Shown piece by piece: positions 8,394 through 17,946 of a DNA stretch of 42,302 bases (the first letter of the stretch is position 1; every line of letters begins with the position of its first letter). This DNA is from an uncultured Clostridia bacterium (GTDB lineage: Bacteria > Bacillota > Clostridia > TANB77 > CAG-508): NCBI GenBank assembly GCA_944389225.1, contig CALXLP010000001.1, positions 1 through 42,302 of the forward strand. Direction: 5' to 3'. Under the pieces are notes generated by a model. That model was given only the letters and a program-made list of their open reading frames with translations, searched no databases and had not been told where the DNA came from. A program made the position numbers and the translations under genes.

Positions 8394-8810
8394 ATGAGTT
8401 TTGTCTATGAAAGAACAATTAATTATTATGAAACAGATAGAATGGGTGTTGTTCATCATTCCAACTATATCCGTTTTTTAGAAGAAGCTAGATGTGAATG
8501 GCTAAAAGCAACTGGTATGCCTTTTGAAAAATTTGAAGAAAAAGGAATTACCATTCCTGTTTTAGAGGTAAAATGTAAATATAAGCATCATGTAACGTTT
8601 GCTGATACGATTTTAATTAAAGTATTTGTAAAAGAATTTAATGGTGTTCGATTGACAATTCAATATGAAGTAACTGATAAAAAAGATGGTTCTAATGTAA
8701 TTATTGCAGAAACAAAACATTGTTTTACTGATAAAAATTTACGACCTGTTAATTTAAAAAAACATTGTCCTGAATTTAGTGATAAATTTCAAGCATTAAA
8801 AGAAGCTTAG
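8394..8810 (+). CDS. Acyl-CoA thioesterase, 4HBT/YbgC-FadM family
   Basis: This 138-residue hot-dog-fold protein belongs to the YbgC/4-hydroxybenzoyl-CoA thioesterase family, which cleaves acyl-CoA thioesters. The active-site motif ETDRMGVVHHSNYIRF (residues ~13-28) contains the catalytic Asp, and FLEEARCEWL follows. An upstream in-frame ATG exists at 8382, but the ribosome site GAAAGGA (8376-8382) overlaps it; the ATG at 8394 has an 11-base spacing and is preferred. The gene is preceded by a perfect promoter and followed by a terminator that starts inside its last codons. Its exact substrate is unknown. Confidence 0.9.
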   Translation: MSFVYERTINYYETDRMGVVHHSNYIRFLEEARCEWLKATGMPFEKFEEKGITIPVLEVKCKYKHHVTFADTILIKVFVKEFNGVRLTIQYEVTDKKDGSNVIIAETKHCFTDKNLRPVNLKKHCPEFSDKFQALKEA

Positions 8811-8829
8811 AAAAAATCTAAGCTTCTTT
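8799..8829. terminator. Bidirectional terminator inside two convergent gene ends
   Basis: Arms 8799-8810 and 8818-8829 are perfectly complementary 12-mers around an A-rich 7-base loop, with A and T tracts on both sides. It serves the thioesterase gene (+) and the DUF2207-like gene (-). The stem includes the last codons of both genes, so both proteins end in Lys-Glu-Ala. Confidence 0.88.
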
Positions 8830-9879
8830 ATGCATTTCTTCTAACATATCATTCATATAATTTAAATTGATTTTATATGTTACTTCTAATTTTTCTATAA
8901 AACTTTTGGTATAACTTGTATTTACATTTAAGACAGTTGCATAGGCAAGATGTTTTTCTAACACAATTACACTTTCTAATGGTTTATCTTCTAAGAAAGT
9001 ATAATCTTCTAAGAACTTTTTATATTTATCCCATCGTTTCATTTCTTTGGCACCTTTTATTGTATAGGTACCATCTAAGTATTCTCCTTTTCTTAGATAA
9101 CTTATTATCATTCTCATAAGAGGCTCTAATATGGCAAGTTCAAAAGCTACAAAAAATGGAACAAATATCATATTAAACATCTCATTACTAATTTGATTAT
9201 TTCCAGTGATTGCAGAATATATAGCTCCAATGATTAAAATTCCAATATATAGAAATAGAAATACTGTACTTAAACGTATTTTTGTTTCTTTTATAAAATG
9301 ATAGCTTTCAAATTCTTCTCTTACATATCGTATCCATGTGTTCATATTTATCTTTTCTTTTTTACAAATTCTATCATATATATATTTTTCATCTTTTTTT
9401 AATATTTCGCTATTTTTGTTTGGTAATGGTTCTAATTTATAATGATTTTCTTCTTTCTTTTCTATTTTAAGAAATCCTTTTGCACATAAATTTAATATAC
9501 ATGAAACTAAATCTTTTTTCTTTTCTATTTTTTGATTTTGCAAATAAGATAATACGGCTGGGCTATACTCTACCTCCATATCTCTAATATAAATTCCTTC
9601 GTCTTTTGATAAAGTCACTTTCATTTTATTATATATATTTATTCCACATCTAATAACAATGTATCCAATAATTGTAACCGATGTTAACAGCATAAATCCA
9701 TTTCCAAATAAACTATTAGCAAATAAAAATGGAATTATCGCAAACATTAGATATAGTGGAATTGTTGCTAAAAAAATTTTTTGTGGTTCTATTTTTCCTT
9801 TTTTTGCAATTGTAATGATAACACCAATTACAACAAGAAAACCATATATGAACATTGCAAACATTATATAACTTATCAT
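8818..9879 (-). CDS. DUF2207-like membrane protein (C-terminal type domain only)
   Basis: This 353-residue membrane protein matches the pattern of the C-terminal half of predicted membrane proteins of the DUF2207 type. Hydrophobic helices lie at ~1-25, 36-78 and 200-255. The soluble motif EYSPAVLSYL (~103-112) followed by DLVSCILNLCAKGFLKIEKK is a winged-helix-like block. The late motif GAKEMKRWDKYKKFLEDY...LEKHLAYATVLNV (~285-330) is typical. The usual N-terminal extracellular DUF2207 domain is absent. No function is established. It converges on the thioesterase gene. Confidence 0.7.
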   Translation of the reverse strand: MISYIMFAMFIYGFLVVIGVIITIAKKGKIEPQKIFLATIPLYLMFAIIPFLFANSLFGNGFMLLTSVTIIGYIVIRCGINIYNKMKVTLSKDEGIYIRDMEVEYSPAVLSYLQNQKIEKKKDLVSCILNLCAKGFLKIEKKEENHYKLEPLPNKNSEILKKDEKYIYDRICKKEKINMNTWIRYVREEFESYHFIKETKIRLSTVFLFLYIGILIIGAIYSAITGNNQISNEMFNMIFVPFFVAFELAILEPLMRMIISYLRKGEYLDGTYTIKGAKEMKRWDKYKKFLEDYTFLEDKPLESVIVLEKHLAYATVLNVNTSYTKSFIEKLEVTYKINLNYMNDMLEEMHKEA

Positions 9880-9949
9880 TTTATTCCCCTTTTTTATTTT
9901 TTATTTCTTTCATTTTCTAGTATATTTCTTCTTCAGAAATCATTTTTAT

Positions 9950-10008
9950 GAACATTGGGGACGGGTCAAATCGTTCAAAAATTGAACAATTTGGCACGTC
10001 CCTAGCGT
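9950..10008. repeat. GGGAC-type palindromic repeat, copy 1, abutting polC stop
   Basis: Arms 9957-9978 and 9982-10002 form a long hairpin of the form GGGGACGxGxCAAATxGTTC with its complement. The motif ACATTGGGGACG and CAAATCGTTC recurs in the copy at 17813-17877. It ends directly against the polC TAA (10009-10011) and may act as a terminator for polC. The pattern resembles REP-like palindromes mobilised by Y1/RAYT transposases in other bacteria, but no such transposase is present in the window. Confidence 0.7.
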
Positions 10009-13000
10009 TTATCCAAATAAACTTAATTGATTGCTCTGACTCATACCATCTAAGCATCCAAATTTTTTCAATAGATCTGCTACAGAGTCTCCTACTTTAG
10101 ACCTAATTTTCATATCATCGATTGACATGAATTTTCCATCTTTTCTTGCATTTTCAATTCCCACTGCTGCTACTGTTCCAAGTCCTGCTATACTATTTAG
10201 TGGTGGACGTATTCCATCTTCTTCTACGATAAATTTTGTAGCACTTGATTTATATAGGTCAATTGGCAAAAATTTAATTCCTCTTTCATACATTTCTAAA
10301 ACAAGTTCTAATACGGGATACATCGCTTTGTCTTTTTGTGTTGCATTGTTTCCTTGTAAATCAATTTCCTTCATTTTATTTTTTACTTTTTCTTCTCCAA
10401 AAGTCATGATTTCACTATCAAATTCATCTGCCGCTCTGATTGAGAAAAAAGCTGCATAATATGCTTTTGGTTCATGTACTTTAAACCATGCAATTCTGAA
10501 AGCATTTGTTACATATGCTGCCGCATGTGCTTTTGGGAACATGTATTTTATCTTTTCACAAGATTTGATATACCATTCTGGTACATTATATTCTCTCATT
10601 AAATCTGTATATTCTTTCCACTTTGCTGGGTCTTTCAATGCTTTTCCTTTACGTACGGTTTCCATGATTTTAAATGCAGAGTTTGGTGGTAATCCTTGTT
10701 TGATTAAATATATCATAATGTCGTCACGACAACAGATAGCCTCTGTTAAGGTTACAGTTCCATTTTCGATTAAAGTTTGTGCATTTCCAAGCCACACATC
10801 TGTACCATGTGATAATCCGTGATATACGAATCAATTCATCAAATGTCGTTGGTCTTGTGTCTACCAACATTCCTCTAACAAACTTTGTTCCAAATTCTGG
10901 TATACCATAACTTCCTACCTCTGAACCAATTTGTTTTGGTGTAACACCTAAAGCATCTGTTGAACTAAAAATAGACATGGTTGCTTTATCATCTAATGGT
11001 ACTTTTGTTGGATCGATTCCTGTAATATCTTGTAACATTCTAATAACAGTCGGATCGTCGTGTCCTAGTATATCTAATTTTAACAAGTTCTGGTCAATTG
11101 AGTGATAATCAAAATGGGTTGTAATAATATCGGAATTTGGGTCATCTGCTGGGTGTTGTACTGGACAAAATTCATAAATCTCTCTTCCTTTCGGTACAAC
11201 GATAATTCCTCCTGGATGTTGTCCTGTTGTTCTTTTGATTCCTGTACATCCATGAGATATTCTTTTGATTTCTGCTTGGTTAATTGGTATATGTCTTTCT
11301 TCATAATAATTTTTTACATATCCATAAGCGGTTTTATCAGCAACTGTACCAATGGTTCCTGCTTTAAAAGTGGTTCCTTTTCCAAAGATAACCTCTGTGT
11401 ATTTATGTGCTTTTGCTTGATATTCTCCTGAGAAGTTCAAGTCAATATCTGGCTCTTTATCTCCATTAAATCCAAGGAAAGTTTCAAATGGAATATCCAT
11501 TCCATCTTTATCTAGTTTGTGTCCACATTTTGGACAATTTTTATCTGGTAAGTCAAATCCATTTTTTACACCATAATCAGTAAAATCTGAATATTTACAA
11601 TTTGGACATCTGTAATGTGCTGGAAGTGAATTTACTTCTGTAATTCCTGTCATATTGGCAACAAATGATGAACCAACAGACCCTCTGGAACCTACGATAT
11701 ATCCATCTTCATTTGATTTCCATACCAGTTTTTGCGCAATGATATACATAACGGAAAATCCATTTCTAATAATAGAATCTAATTCTTTATCTAATCTAGT
11801 TTGTACAATTTCTGGTAATGGATCTCCATATAATTCATGTGCTTTGCTATAAGCAATATCTTTTATAGTTTGCTCACAACCTGGAATATGTGGTGGACAC
11901 TTTTCTGGAGATATCGGACTAATTTGTTCACACATATCTGATATTTTATTGGTATTGGTAACAACCACTTCATAGGCTTTTTCTTTACCTAAATAACTAA
12001 ATTCTTCTAGCATTTCTTCTGTTGTTCTTAAGTAAAGTGGTGCTTGATTATCGGCATCATCATATTTTTGTCCTGCTTCTAAGATACGTCTATAAATCTC
12101 ATCTTGTGGATCCATAAAGTGCACATCACAAGTGGCAACAACTGGTTTATTTAATTTTTCTCCCAATTCCACAATTTTTCTATTAATATCTCTTAATGCT
12201 TCTTCATCAGCAACTGTTCCATTTCGAATTAAGAATTGATTATTTCCAGTTGGTTGAATTTCTAAATAGTCATAGTCATTCGCGATTGCTTCGATTTCTT
12301 CATCTGTTTTTCCAAGCTCAATGGCTTGATATAATTCTCCAGCTTCACATGCACTTCCCAATATCAATCCTTCTGAATATTTTTTATATAAACTTTTTAA
12401 GATACGTGGCTTTCTATAAAAATAATGTAAGTGTGATAAAGATACTAATTTATATAAATTCTTTAATCCCACATAGTTTTTAGCTAAGATAATAGCATGA
12501 TAGGTTTTTAATTTTTTGTATTCTTCTTTTTTTGCTTCTTCACTTGCAGCTACTCTATCAATGTCTTCTACGATGGTTGCTCCTTTTTTCTTTAACATAT
12601 CTACCATCACTTTAAATACTTTTACTGTTGTATCTACATCATCTAAAGCACGGTGTGCAACTTCTACTTTAATTCCTAAATTTTCTGCAATTTTTCCTAA
12701 TTTGTATTTCTTATAATCTGGGAATAAATCTTTGGCTAAGCTTAAAGTGTCTAAATAAGTATAATCAAAATCATATCCCAATACTTTGGCATTTTGTTTT
12801 AAGAATCCAACATCAAAATTTGCATTATGTGCTACAATAACGGTTTCTTTGTCATCTCCCAAAAATGCTAATAGTTTTGGAAATACTTTATCAATGGTTT
12901 CTGCATCTTTTACCATCTCATCTGTAATGTTGGTAACTTCTGTAACTCTTTCTGGGATGTGTTTTTCAGGATTAACAAAACAACTAAACTCATCAATAAC

Positions 13001-14830
13001 TTCACCATTTTTTACCTTCATGACACCAATTTCTGTAATTTTTTCAGTCGTTGCTGAAAATCCTGTTGTTTCCAAGTCTAATACACAATATGTGGTATCA
13101 ATACTTTGTTTCTTACCATTATATACAGTTTTTGTATTATCTGGTGCTAAATAGGCTTCTACACCATAAATAATTTTCATATCTGGATTGTCATATCCCA
13201 ATAACTTATGGGCTTCTGGAAAAGCTTGTACAACACCATGGTCAGTAATCGCAATCGATTTCATTCCCCATTTCATAGCTCTTTTGATTAAATCTGTTGC
13301 TGAAGTCATAGCATCCATTTGGCTCATTTTTGTATGCATGTGAAGTTCTACTCTTTTGACTTCTGCATGGTCTTCTCTGATTTTCTTTTTAATCCCTTCT
13401 CCTTCTACAATCGTATTTGCCATAATCGTTAATTCATTTGAGAAAGAATCCATTTGTGCTGTTCCTGCTATCTTTAATCCTTTGGCATTTTTGATTCTTT
13501 TAATTACTCGTTTACTATTATCTTTATTTAAAAAGGCTTTACAAGTCATACTGCTGGTTCCATCATAGATATCAAAACTAAGCAAGGTTTTTCCTGACTT
13601 TAGTTCTCTATCCTCCATATCGATGACTTCACCTTCAATAGATACTTTTCCATCATCTACATTTAATTCGGCAATTTTTACCAATGGTTCTGTAATATTT
13701 GGATTCATTCCCAATATTAGTGGTGTGCTTTCATCTTCTTCTGGTAATTCTGGAACATCCATATGGCTTACCATAATCGTATTTGCCATAATTGTTACAT
13801 CACCAGCATAGGCATCTAATCCTGCTTTTCCAACAGCTTTAATCACTTTTGCATCTTGAATTTTACCAATAATTTCATTGCCTTCTGTTGCATCTTTTGC
13901 AAAAGATTTACAAGTAATTGTTCCTGTTCCATCATAAATGTCAAAAATTAACATACCTTTTCCTGTTCTGGTTTCACGGCATTCACTTGTTAGAACTCTT
14001 CCTTCAATGGTAATTCTAGAATTACTTGCTGTAATATCTTTTATCGCTACTTTATTTTCTTTCGCTTTTGATGGTTTTCCCATAATATATTCTTGTTCAT
14101 GGAAGTCATCCATTCCTTCTATTGGTGGTATTCCATCCATCGCCTCTTCTGGAATATATCCTTCCATATCTGTAGGTGGTACATAATCTGGATCATTGTA
14201 TTCTGGTACATTTCCATATTCATTATGATTTTCATTGTTTGCATTTTCTCTTTGTTTTTCAGCATTTAATTCTTCAATATGTGCAATGGCTTTTTCTTCT
14301 ACTTGTTTAATTTCTTCTCGTATTTCTTCTATTTCTTCTTTTGATAATTGTTCTGTAAGATTTACTTTATATTCTTTTCCAAATAGATTTTTCAAAACTT
14401 TTTCTAATTCTTTATCTGTTTTTTTGGCTTTTAAAAATTCTGCTCCTCGAATATGCATTTTGATATTAACTTCATTTCCATCTACTTCCACATCACTTTT
14501 TAATAAAAGCATTGGTTTCATCAATGGATATTTGTGTGACATATAAGCAATGATATTTCTCCATTCTGTTTTTATGTCTTTTAGCACAACACCTTCATGA
14601 TATTTGATAACCATATCAATATGTTCAAAATGAAATCTATCGATTAAAAATTTTTCAAAAAACCACAATTCTTTAATTTCTATATATTCATCAAAATACA
14701 ATATCACCTGCAAAGTATTTGTCTTTTTCACTACGTTCAATCCTTGAATATTAGCATATTGTATATTGGATTTTGTTTGATAGTCACGAAATATTTCTCC
14801 TACTTTTTTTGTTTTTACCGTTTCTTGCAT
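10009..14830 (-). CDS. polC: DNA polymerase III subunit alpha, PolC type, split by a +1 frameshift
   Basis: This is the replicative Gram-positive DNA polymerase with built-in 3'-5' exonuclease. Domains in order are an N-terminal region (1-180), an acidic linker (~200-250), two tandem OB folds (~262-355 and ~384-475), PHP (LHMHTKMSQMDAM ~496-508, AITDHG), the DEDD exonuclease inserted in PHP (VLDLETTG ~583-590, AHRALDDVDTT), a zinc module (CPNC, CPKC), and the polymerase core (PDIDLNFSGE). It ends in NQLSLFG, a clamp-binding type tail. At Ser1337 the frame breaks: the sequence reads TCA-C-GGA, and one extra C at 10819 gives the codon CGG. Skipping it restores the conserved ISGLSHGTDVWLGNAQ and a 1606-residue protein. 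PolC is essential, so either recoding or a sequence error is required. The ATG is preceded by AAAGGAG. Confidence 0.93.
10813..10825 (-). other. Candidate +1 recoding site in polC (UCA-C-GGA)
   Basis: Read on the minus strand the zero frame is ATA TCA CGG ATT and leads away from all PolC homology to a stop at 10724. Omitting the C at 10819 gives ATA TCA GGA TTA, which encodes the conserved Ile-Ser-Gly-Leu. CGG is the only extra-frame signal. The same arrangement, UCN-C-GGN, occurs in the M23 gene at 26310-26316. Confidence 0.6.
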
Positions 14831-14887
14831 GTATCTTTGCTCCTTTGTTTTGAAATTTTATCCATTTTCCAAAATTATCTAAGTTCA

Positions 14888-14915
14888 TTGACTTTTATTA
14901 TTTTTATGATATAAT
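14888..14915 (+). promoter_or_regulatory. Promoter for the candidate antitoxin RNA
   Basis: TTGACT (14888-14893) and TATAAT (14910-14915) are 16 bases apart. The predicted start near 14922 coincides with the first base of the repeat ATAGGAAGGAG that is mirrored at the toxin mRNA start. Confidence 0.7.
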
Positions 14916-14921
14916 AATTGT

Positions 14922-15010
14922 ATAGGAAGGAGAAACCACTATGTGGTTTGCCTCGTGAAATGTATAAAACACACATCGCATTAGGGCAAAATACAGATGT
15001 GTGTTTTTTT
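14922..15010 (+). ncRNA. Candidate antisense antitoxin RNA (~90 nt)
   Basis: A promoter at 14888-14915 and a strong intrinsic terminator (arms 14966-14977 and 14996-15007, T-run 15004-15010) define a short RNA with no convincing ORF. It runs convergently into the 3' end of the small hydrophobic peptide gene on the minus strand and so is antisense to that mRNA's tail. Its first 33 bases are nearly the same sequence as the first bases of the opposing mRNA, as an inverted repeat (14922-14954 and 15162-15194). This is the layout of par/Fst-type type I toxin-antitoxin loci, in which the two RNAs overlap at a shared terminator. Confidence 0.6.
14966..15010. terminator. Shared terminator of the toxin-antitoxin locus
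   Basis: The 12-base perfect stem AAAACACACATC / GATGTGTGTTTT has an 18-base loop and is followed on + by seven T. On the minus strand the same stem is followed by a shorter T-rich tract, so it may stop both RNAs. Confidence 0.8.
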
Positions 15011-15015
15011 GTATT

Positions 15016-15138
15016 TTATTTTTGTTTACTCATAATTACAACGATTGCTATAATTAAGGTAAATGTAATGATAGTTACTGATACTAGACCAGCAAATAGT
15101 AATTTTATAATCAATAATAAAGTTTCTATTTCTATCAT
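15016..15138 (-). CDS. Small hydrophobic peptide, candidate type I toxin (holin-like/Fst-like)
   Basis: This 40-residue peptide starts MIEIETLLLIIKLL and ends IVVIMSKQK: an amphipathic start, one membrane-spanning stretch (~13-36) and a short basic tail. That is the build of small type I toxins such as Fst and the putative holin-like toxins, which damage the membrane. A strong AGGAGG lies 8 bases upstream of the ATG at 15136-15138; a second ATG at 15142-15144 is too close to it. It has its own promoter (15202-15229) and an opposing antisense RNA. The peptide sequence itself matches no family I can name with certainty, so the call rests on architecture. Confidence 0.6.
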   Translation of the reverse strand: MIEIETLLLIIKLLFAGLVSVTIITFTLIIAIVVIMSKQK

Positions 15139-15201
15139 ATGCATCACCTCCTATTATGTAGGAGGCAAACCACATCTGTTTTTCTCTTTCCTATGATTTC
15201 T

Positions 15202-15229
15202 ATTATATACTATTTTTTTTACATTTCAA
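15202..15229 (-). promoter_or_regulatory. Promoter for the candidate toxin mRNA
   Basis: On the minus strand TTGAAA (15229-15224) and TATAAT (15207-15202) are 16 bases apart, with a predicted start near 15195 at the edge of the inverted repeat. It drives a ~57-base leader and then the 40-codon ORF. Confidence 0.7.
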
Positions 15230-15387
15230 GCGAACAAAATGAAATATTTTTTATTTATATAGATTACGCTCTCTATTTTATGTAACCTAGAATTTTCAAG
15301 CATTTTATGGTATAATTAGGTAAAATTAATAAAAAAAGATTTTTCGAAATAATATATATAGTATAAAACGAAAAAGGTGGTGAAATT

Positions 15388-17814
15388 ATGGTTGAACTAC
15401 TTTCCCCTGTTGGAAATTTTGAATGTTTAAAAGCTGCTGTGCAAAATGGTGCTAACAGCGTCTATTTTGGTGCCGATATTTTTAGCGCTCGAGCTTTTGC
15501 TACTAATTTTTCTCTTGAAGATTTAGAAAAAGCCATTCAATATGCAAAAATTCGTGGTGTCAAAACCCATTTAACATTAAATACTTTAGTAACAGATACA
15601 GAATTTGAATCTGCTATGAATGTAGCAAAAAAAGCATACGAATTTGGAATTGATGCCATTATTGTTCAAGATTTAGGATTGGCTATGGCACTTATGAGAG
15701 CATTTCCTGACTTGCCAATTCATGGTAGTACACAAATGACTGTTCATAACCTAAATGGTGCTTTAGAATTACAAGAACTTGGTTTTAGAAGAGTTGTTCT
15801 TGCAAGAGAGCTTTCTGTTAATGAGATTGATTATATTTGTAAAAATACAAATATTGAAATAGAAACTTTTATTCATGGAGCACTTTGTATCTCATATTCC
15901 GGACAATGTCTATTTTCTAGTATGTTAGGTGGACGTTCTGGAAACAGAGGAAAATGTGCAGGTCCTTGTAGACTTCCTTTTGAATTATTAGAAAACAATA
16001 AAACAATTAACTCTGGATATTTATTAAGTACACGAGATTTATGTGGTTTAGAGTTCATTCCTGATTTGATACGAGCTGGTGTAAAATCTTTTAAAATTGA
16101 AGGTCGTATGAAATCACCTGAATATGTAGCAACTGTTACCAGAATCTATCGAAAATATATTGATTTAGCTTTATCTGATAATGAATATATCATTGATGAA
16201 GATGACAAAAAAGAATTGTTACAAGTATTTAATAGAGGTATGTCTTCATCTGGACACTTAAGTAATGAAGCTAACCGAAATTTAGTATTTAAAGAAAAAC
16301 CAAATAATATGGGATTATTTTTAGGTAAAATACAAAAATACAATCATAAAAAAGGATATATTACAGTTAAATTGAATGAGCCAATTGGTATTGGAGATAC
16401 CATTTCTTTAGAAAAAGAACAAGGAACTTATACCATTTCTGAATTAATGGATACCAATATGAAAAATATTAAATTTACTGAAATTGGTCAAACAGTTGTC
16501 ATTGGTAGAATGAAAGGAAATATTAAGTTAGGTAATCAAATTTACAAAATGAGTTCTAAAAAATTAAATCTTTTGGCACAAAATAGTTGCTCAAAAGAAA
16601 ATCGAAAAGTACTTTTAAATTGCCATATTGCTATAAAAGAAAATAAACCAATATCGATTACAGTTACATCAGCTAGTAATATTGAATTATATAAAGGTTT
16701 AAACATACACTATACAAGTGATATTATTCCTTTAAAAGCCATCACTAGACCAATAGATAAAAATACAGTTATATCACAATTTTCAAAAACAGGTTCTACC
16801 CCTTATGCTTTTAAAACACTCGATATTGACTTAGATCATAATGTATTTATCCCTAAATTAAGTACTTTAAATGATTTGAGAAGAACCATTTTACAAATGG
16901 TAGAACAATATGCAATAAAAACAATGCAAAGAACGCCTAACAAAATCGTTGCTAAAAAAGCACATAAACATTCTAATACTGATATACCTATGAAAAAGAC
17001 AAAGTTGTCTCTTTTATTAAATATTTTACACAAAGATTTTGACTATACACAGCTTCATGATATTGAAAATGTATATATACCTTTAAAATATTTTTCTATG
17101 AAAGATTATCAAGAAATTTTACATATTCTAGATGATAAATTTAATATATACATTTATATGCCAACTATTATCAAATCAAATTATAAAAATCTATTGTCTA
17201 GCAATATAGAAACCACTTTAAATAATTATCATATTAAAGGATTTGTCATTTCTAATATCTGTAATATAAAATTATTACATACACTTTTTGCTGACATGAA
17301 CAAAAATTTAAATTTAATTACCAATTACACCTTTAATGTGTACAATACAAATACCATAAAAGAATTACAAAAATTAGGAATTTGCCGATATACTATATCT
17401 CCTGAATTAAATAGAAAAATCATTCAGGATTTATGTACTGATATGGATTTACCAAATGAATTAATTGTCTATGGTAGAACACCACTTTTAAATATGAATT
17501 ATTGTCTTTTAGGAGAAACAGATAAATGTTATCCAACTTGTAAACAAAGATGCATCACAAATAATGTATATGAATTAAAAGATCGTTTACATATGAAATT
17601 TAGAATTTTACCTGACAATATTCAAACTGTTACAACGATTTTTAATAGTAAAATAACATCTATCTATCCTAAAGAATTCAATATTGATTATGCAAGAATA
17701 GATATCTTAGATGAAACCATTGAAGAAATCAATGAAATTATTCACAGAGTACATAATAACCAAAGATTTGATGGTAGCCATTATACAAATGGAAACTTGA
17801 ATAAAGAAATCTGA
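15388..17814 (+). CDS. U32 family peptidase / RlhA-type protein with DUF3656
   Basis: This 808-residue protein is a U32-family enzyme. The family was named for collagenase-like peptidases, but the close E. coli relative RlhA hydroxylates C2501 of 23S rRNA. Diagnostic segments are ELLSPVGNFE (3-12), YFGADIFSARAFA, HGSTQMTVHN, and FIHGALCISYSGQCLFSS...GKCAGPC (~168-197), whose cysteines may bind an iron-sulfur cluster. The C-terminal half fits DUF3656 and a second U32-like part, with a late CYPTCKQRC. The start has GGTGG upstream. It stops with TGA, which shows the standard stop code. The activity here, rRNA modification or peptidase, cannot be decided. Confidence 0.9.
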   Translation: MVELLSPVGNFECLKAAVQNGANSVYFGADIFSARAFATNFSLEDLEKAIQYAKIRGVKTHLTLNTLVTDTEFESAMNVAKKAYEFGIDAIIVQDLGLAMALMRAFPDLPIHGSTQMTVHNLNGALELQELGFRRVVLARELSVNEIDYICKNTNIEIETFIHGALCISYSGQCLFSSMLGGRSGNRGKCAGPCRLPFELLENNKTINSGYLLSTRDLCGLEFIPDLIRAGVKSFKIEGRMKSPEYVATVTRIYRKYIDLALSDNEYIIDEDDKKELLQVFNRGMSSSGHLSNEANRNLVFKEKPNNMGLFLGKIQKYNHKKGYITVKLNEPIGIGDTISLEKEQGTYTISELMDTNMKNIKFTEIGQTVVIGRMKGNIKLGNQIYKMSSKKLNLLAQNSCSKENRKVLLNCHIAIKENKPISITVTSASNIELYKGLNIHYTSDIIPLKAITRPIDKNTVISQFSKTGSTPYAFKTLDIDLDHNVFIPKLSTLNDLRRTILQMVEQYAIKTMQRTPNKIVAKKAHKHSNTDIPMKKTKLSLLLNILHKDFDYTQLHDIENVYIPLKYFSMKDYQEILHILDDKFNIYIYMPTIIKSNYKNLLSSNIETTLNNYHIKGFVISNICNIKLLHTLFADMNKNLNLITNYTFNVYNTNTIKELQKLGICRYTISPELNRKIIQDLCTDMDLPNELIVYGRTPLLNMNYCLLGETDKCYPTCKQRCITNNVYELKDRLHMKFRILPDNIQTVTTIFNSKITSIYPKEFNIDYARIDILDETIEEINEIIHRVHNNQRFDGSHYTNGNLNKEI

Positions 17815-17877
17815 AACATTGGGGACGTGACAAATCGTTCCATTTTGAAAAAATTTAACCTGTCCCTAATGTTTCAA
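17813..17877. repeat. GGGAC-type palindromic repeat, copy 2, overlapping the U32 stop
   Basis: Outer arms GAAACATTGGGGAC (17813-17826) and GTCCCTAATGTTTC (17862-17875) pair with one mismatch, and the inner part contains CAAATCGTTCC. It shares ACATTGGGGACG and CAAATCGTTC with copy 1 at 9950. It starts within the TGA of the upstream gene. Confidence 0.7.
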
Positions 17878-17886
17878 AATGAAATA

Positions 17887-17946
17887 AAAGGAACAGACGA
17901 TAGAACTAAAAAATAGTTCATATAAAACGTCTGTCCCTTTCTTTTT
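17887..17946 (+). terminator. Terminator of the U32 gene
   Basis: Arms 17887-17899 (AAAGGAACAGACG) and 17928-17940 (CGTCTGTCCCTTT) pair with one mismatch and enclose an inner hairpin GAACTA-TAGTTC. A T-rich run follows (CTTTTTT). It lies just before the RNHCP gene end on the other strand and may stop both. Confidence 0.75.

Larger units (their letters stand above)
14922..15194. repeat. Inverted repeat marking both 5' ends of the toxin-antitoxin RNAs
   Basis: The arms 14922-14954 and 15162-15194 read, outward to inward, ATAGGAA(G/A)GAGAAA then TGTGGTTTGCCTC. The first arm also contains a small internal palindrome, AACCAC-TAT-GTGGTT. Each arm starts where transcription from its own promoter is expected to begin. 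The two arms could pair within the toxin mRNA if it runs through the left arm, which would hide the toxin's ribosome site region. Confidence 0.75.

Noticed and set aside
10724..10797. Overlapping ORF ends suggesting two separate polC-like genes
   Set aside because: The two reading frames form one continuous PolC when a single C is skipped. The second frame has no ribosome site and begins in the middle of a conserved motif.
14918..15196. A 92-codon + frame across the toxin-antitoxin locus
   Set aside because: It runs through both inverted-repeat arms and the strong terminator at 14966-15010, and has no ribosome site at a start. The minus-strand 40-codon ORF explains the region better.
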